Below are positions 6,507 through 7,928 of a stretch of DNA of 7,928 nucleotides, piece by piece. Every line of letters begins with the position of its first letter. Position 1 is the first letter of the stretch. Position numbers and translations under genes: made by a program. Source of the stretch: Chloroflexales bacterium (GTDB lineage: Bacteria; Chloroflexota; Chloroflexia; Chloroflexales; Chloroflexaceae); the NCBI GenBank assembly GCA_013336035.1, contig JAAXUL010000338.1:1-7928 (forward strand). The letters run 5' to 3'. Below the pieces are notes generated by a model. It saw nothing but the letters and a program-made list of their open reading frames with translations, had not been told where the DNA came from and made no database searches.

Positions 6507-6540
6507 CCCCGGGGAGGGCAACCCTTCCCCGGGGCTTTTT
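6507..6540. terminator. Strong bidirectional intrinsic terminator
   Basis: CCCCGGGGAGGG (6507-6518) pairs with CCTTCCCCGGGG (6523-6534), one G-U pair in twelve, around the loop CAAC. CTTTTT follows on the plus strand. On the minus strand the same stem is followed by TTTT (complement of AAAA at 6503-6506). It lies between two convergent genes: the plus-strand 58-residue ORF ending at 6473 and the minus-strand kinase gene ending at 6559. It can therefore stop both transcripts. Confidence 0.92.
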
Positions 6541-6558
6541 CCGTGTGCCCTCGGGCGA

Positions 6559-7928
6559 TCAGTTCGAGGAGGGCCGCATCGAGCGCACCAGCATCCAGAC
6601 GACCACCGCGCTGTAGAGCAGCACGGCCAGAAATGCCGCCAGCACCACCGCGTAGATGTACTGCCAGATGGCGCCCTCGACGGGGTTCAGGAAGCTGAGC
6701 CCGATCGCCGACCCGATCAGCATGCCGGCCAGGATCAGGCCGATCGAGAGGCGCTGCAGGCCGTCCTTCGTGCTCGACGAGAGGCGCTTCAGCTCGCCGC
6801 TCAGCTCGCCGGTGTCGATCTCTAGCTTGAGCTTGCCGGCCTGGTACTGGTCGAGCCACTTGACCGCCGCCTCCTGCAGGCTGGGCAGGCGCCGCAGCAC
6901 CTCCTTGCCGGCGCGGATCACCTGGGTCTGCAGCGTGTCCACGATGAACTCGGGCGTGAACTGCTTGACCACCAGCCCCTGCACCTCGCCCACGACGATC
7001 GGGAAAAGGTCGGCGCCGGGCACCAGGATCGCCGTGGCCTCCTCGGTCTGGGCGATCGCCTTGACCGCCAGGGTCAGCTGGCGGTTCATGCGGAAGCCGT
7101 GGCGGGCCAGCTCGCCCAGCACCTTGTTGATCGTCGCGCCGAACGAGGCCCCCTCGCCGTACTTCCAGTTCTGGATCAGCACGCCCTCGACCAGGGCCTG
7201 GTACTCGGCGTCGTCGAGCGGCCGGGTCTGGACGCTCAGCTGCCGCACGGCGTGGGCCACGCCCTGGGCGTCGAGCTGCTGCAGCGAGATCAGCAGGTCG
7301 ACCAGCTCGAGCCGCTGGTCCTGGCGCAGCTGGCCCACCAGCCCGAAGTCGAGAAAGGTGATCACTCCGCTCGCGGGCGAGATGAACAGGTTGCCGGGGT
7401 GCGGGTCGGCGTGGAAGAAGCCGTCAATGACGATCTGCTTCATCATCGCGCGCATGAAGGTGTGCGCCAGGCTCAGCATATCGAGGTCGGTCTTGCAGGC
7501 GGCGATCTTCGAGATCTTCACCCCCTCGACGTACTCCATGGTCAGCACGCGCGAAGTGCTTAGCTCTCTGTAGACGGTCGGCACGTGGACTCCGCTCACC
7601 GAGGCCATGCTGTCGCCGACCCGGATCATGTGGTAGGCCTCGTTGGTGTAGTCCAGCTCTTTGTTTACGCCCTCGGCGAAGACTGACACCATCCCGGCCA
7701 GGTCGAGGTCGCGGGCCCAGCTGAAGCGCCGCTCGAGCATGCGGGCGGCATCGAGCATGATCCGCAGGTCGGTGCGGACCTGGGCGACGATGTTGGGGCG
7801 CTGGACCTTCACAACCACCCTGGTGCCGTCGTGGAGCGTCGCCCGGTGCACCTGGGCGGTCGAGGCGGCGGCGAGGGGCTCCTGCTCGCAGGTGGCGAAC
7901 AGCTCCTCCGGCGCGCCGCCCAGCTCGG
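6559..7928 (-). CDS. ABC1/AarF/UbiB-family atypical kinase (5' end outside window)
   Basis: The reading frame is open to the right window edge and ends at TGA 6559-6561; 455 residues are visible. Numbering from the first visible codon (7926), the alanine-rich loop AAAS that replaces the usual glycine-rich P-loop is at 19-22. The ATP-binding lysine is K40 in VVVKVQRP, and the ELDYTNEA helix motif is at 90-97. EYVEG (131-135) lies at the hinge, HADPHPGN (172-179) forms the catalytic loop, and DFG is at 193-195. Two membrane helices near 393-413 and 420-447 close the protein, as in UbiB. Family members act at membranes and support ubiquinone or other prenyl-lipid metabolism; most bacterial members have no proven substrate. 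The diagnostic KxGQ motif would lie upstream of the window. An internal GTG at 7851 is not the start, because the conserved AAAS motif lies before it in the same frame. The gene is convergent with the plus-strand genes. Confidence 0.95.
   Translation of the reverse strand, partial: ELGGAPEELFATCEQEPLAAASTAQVHRATLHDGTRVVVKVQRPNIVAQVRTDLRIMLDAARMLERRFSWARDLDLAGMVSVFAEGVNKELDYTNEAYHMIRVGDSMASVSGVHVPTVYRELSTSRVLTMEYVEGVKISKIAACKTDLDMLSLAHTFMRAMMKQIVIDGFFHADPHPGNLFISPASGVITFLDFGLVGQLRQDQRLELVDLLISLQQLDAQGVAHAVRQLSVQTRPLDDAEYQALVEGVLIQNWKYGEGASFGATINKVLGELARHGFRMNRQLTLAVKAIAQTEEATAILVPGADLFPIVVGEVQGLVVKQFTPEFIVDTLQTQVIRAGKEVLRRLPSLQEAAVKWLDQYQAGKLKLEIDTGELSGELKRLSSSTKDGLQRLSIGLILAGMLIGSAIGLSFLNPVEGAIWQYIYAVVLAAFLAVLLYSAVVVWMLVRSMRPSSN

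Noticed and set aside
6656..7573. 305-residue plus-strand frame opposite the ABC1 kinase
   Set aside because: Serine/arginine-rich shadow translation. The minus frame has the AAAS, HADPHPGN and DFG motifs.
7851..7851. GTG at 7851 as the start of the ABC1 kinase
   Set aside because: The frame continues upstream to the window edge and includes the conserved alanine-rich loop, so the true start lies outside the window.

Overview
The window is GC-rich with strong G/C third-position codon preference. It reads as a piece of bacterial chromosome. The gene set (a two-component-propeller sensor with signal peptide, an HdeD-like membrane protein, a GlgX-type debranching enzyme, a LURP-one-related fragment and an ABC1 kinase) is compatible with a filamentous Chloroflexota (Roseiflexus/Kouleothrix-like) genome. 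That assignment is inference from gene content and feel, not a database result. No mobile element, CRISPR array, tRNA or rRNA was found.

Layout. Positions 1-2977 (minus strand) hold the first 992 residues of a very large membrane sensor: signal peptide, fourteen propeller blades, a Y_Y_Y domain, one membrane helix, a coiled coil and the start of a GAF domain. The gene runs off the left edge. Its leader contains a perfect 9-bp inverted repeat that would bury the ribosome binding site. A divergent intergenic region (about 2978-3346) separates it from a plus-strand group: a small, apparently twice-frameshifted membrane-protein reading frame (3347-3507), an HdeD/DUF308 membrane protein (3547-4092) and a complete GH13 glycogen debranching enzyme (4127-6199). 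The gaps (39 and 34 bases) and strong Shine-Dalgarno sequences suggest one operon.

Behind glgX lies a 16-bp palindrome that overlaps its stop codon. Next come a GC-rich hairpin and a 58-residue ORF (6297-6473) that looks like the N-terminal part of a LURP-one-related (tubby/scramblase-fold) protein cut off at its VDG motif. A strong bidirectional intrinsic terminator (6507-6540) then separates this from the convergent ABC1/UbiB-type kinase gene on the minus strand (6559 to beyond 7928), whose N-terminus is outside the window.

Functional picture. GlgX removes alpha-1,6 branches from glycogen or similar alpha-glucans. The divergent sensor has the extracellular architecture of the glycan-sensing hybrid two-component receptors known from Bacteroidetes polysaccharide loci, so a link between sensing and alpha-glucan use is a reasonable but unproven hypothesis. 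The HdeD-like and ABC1 proteins are membrane-stress and lipid/quinone-type functions with no obvious direct role in that pathway. Most of the window is ordinary; the points worth a second look are the two broken or truncated small genes and the three inverted-repeat regulatory candidates.
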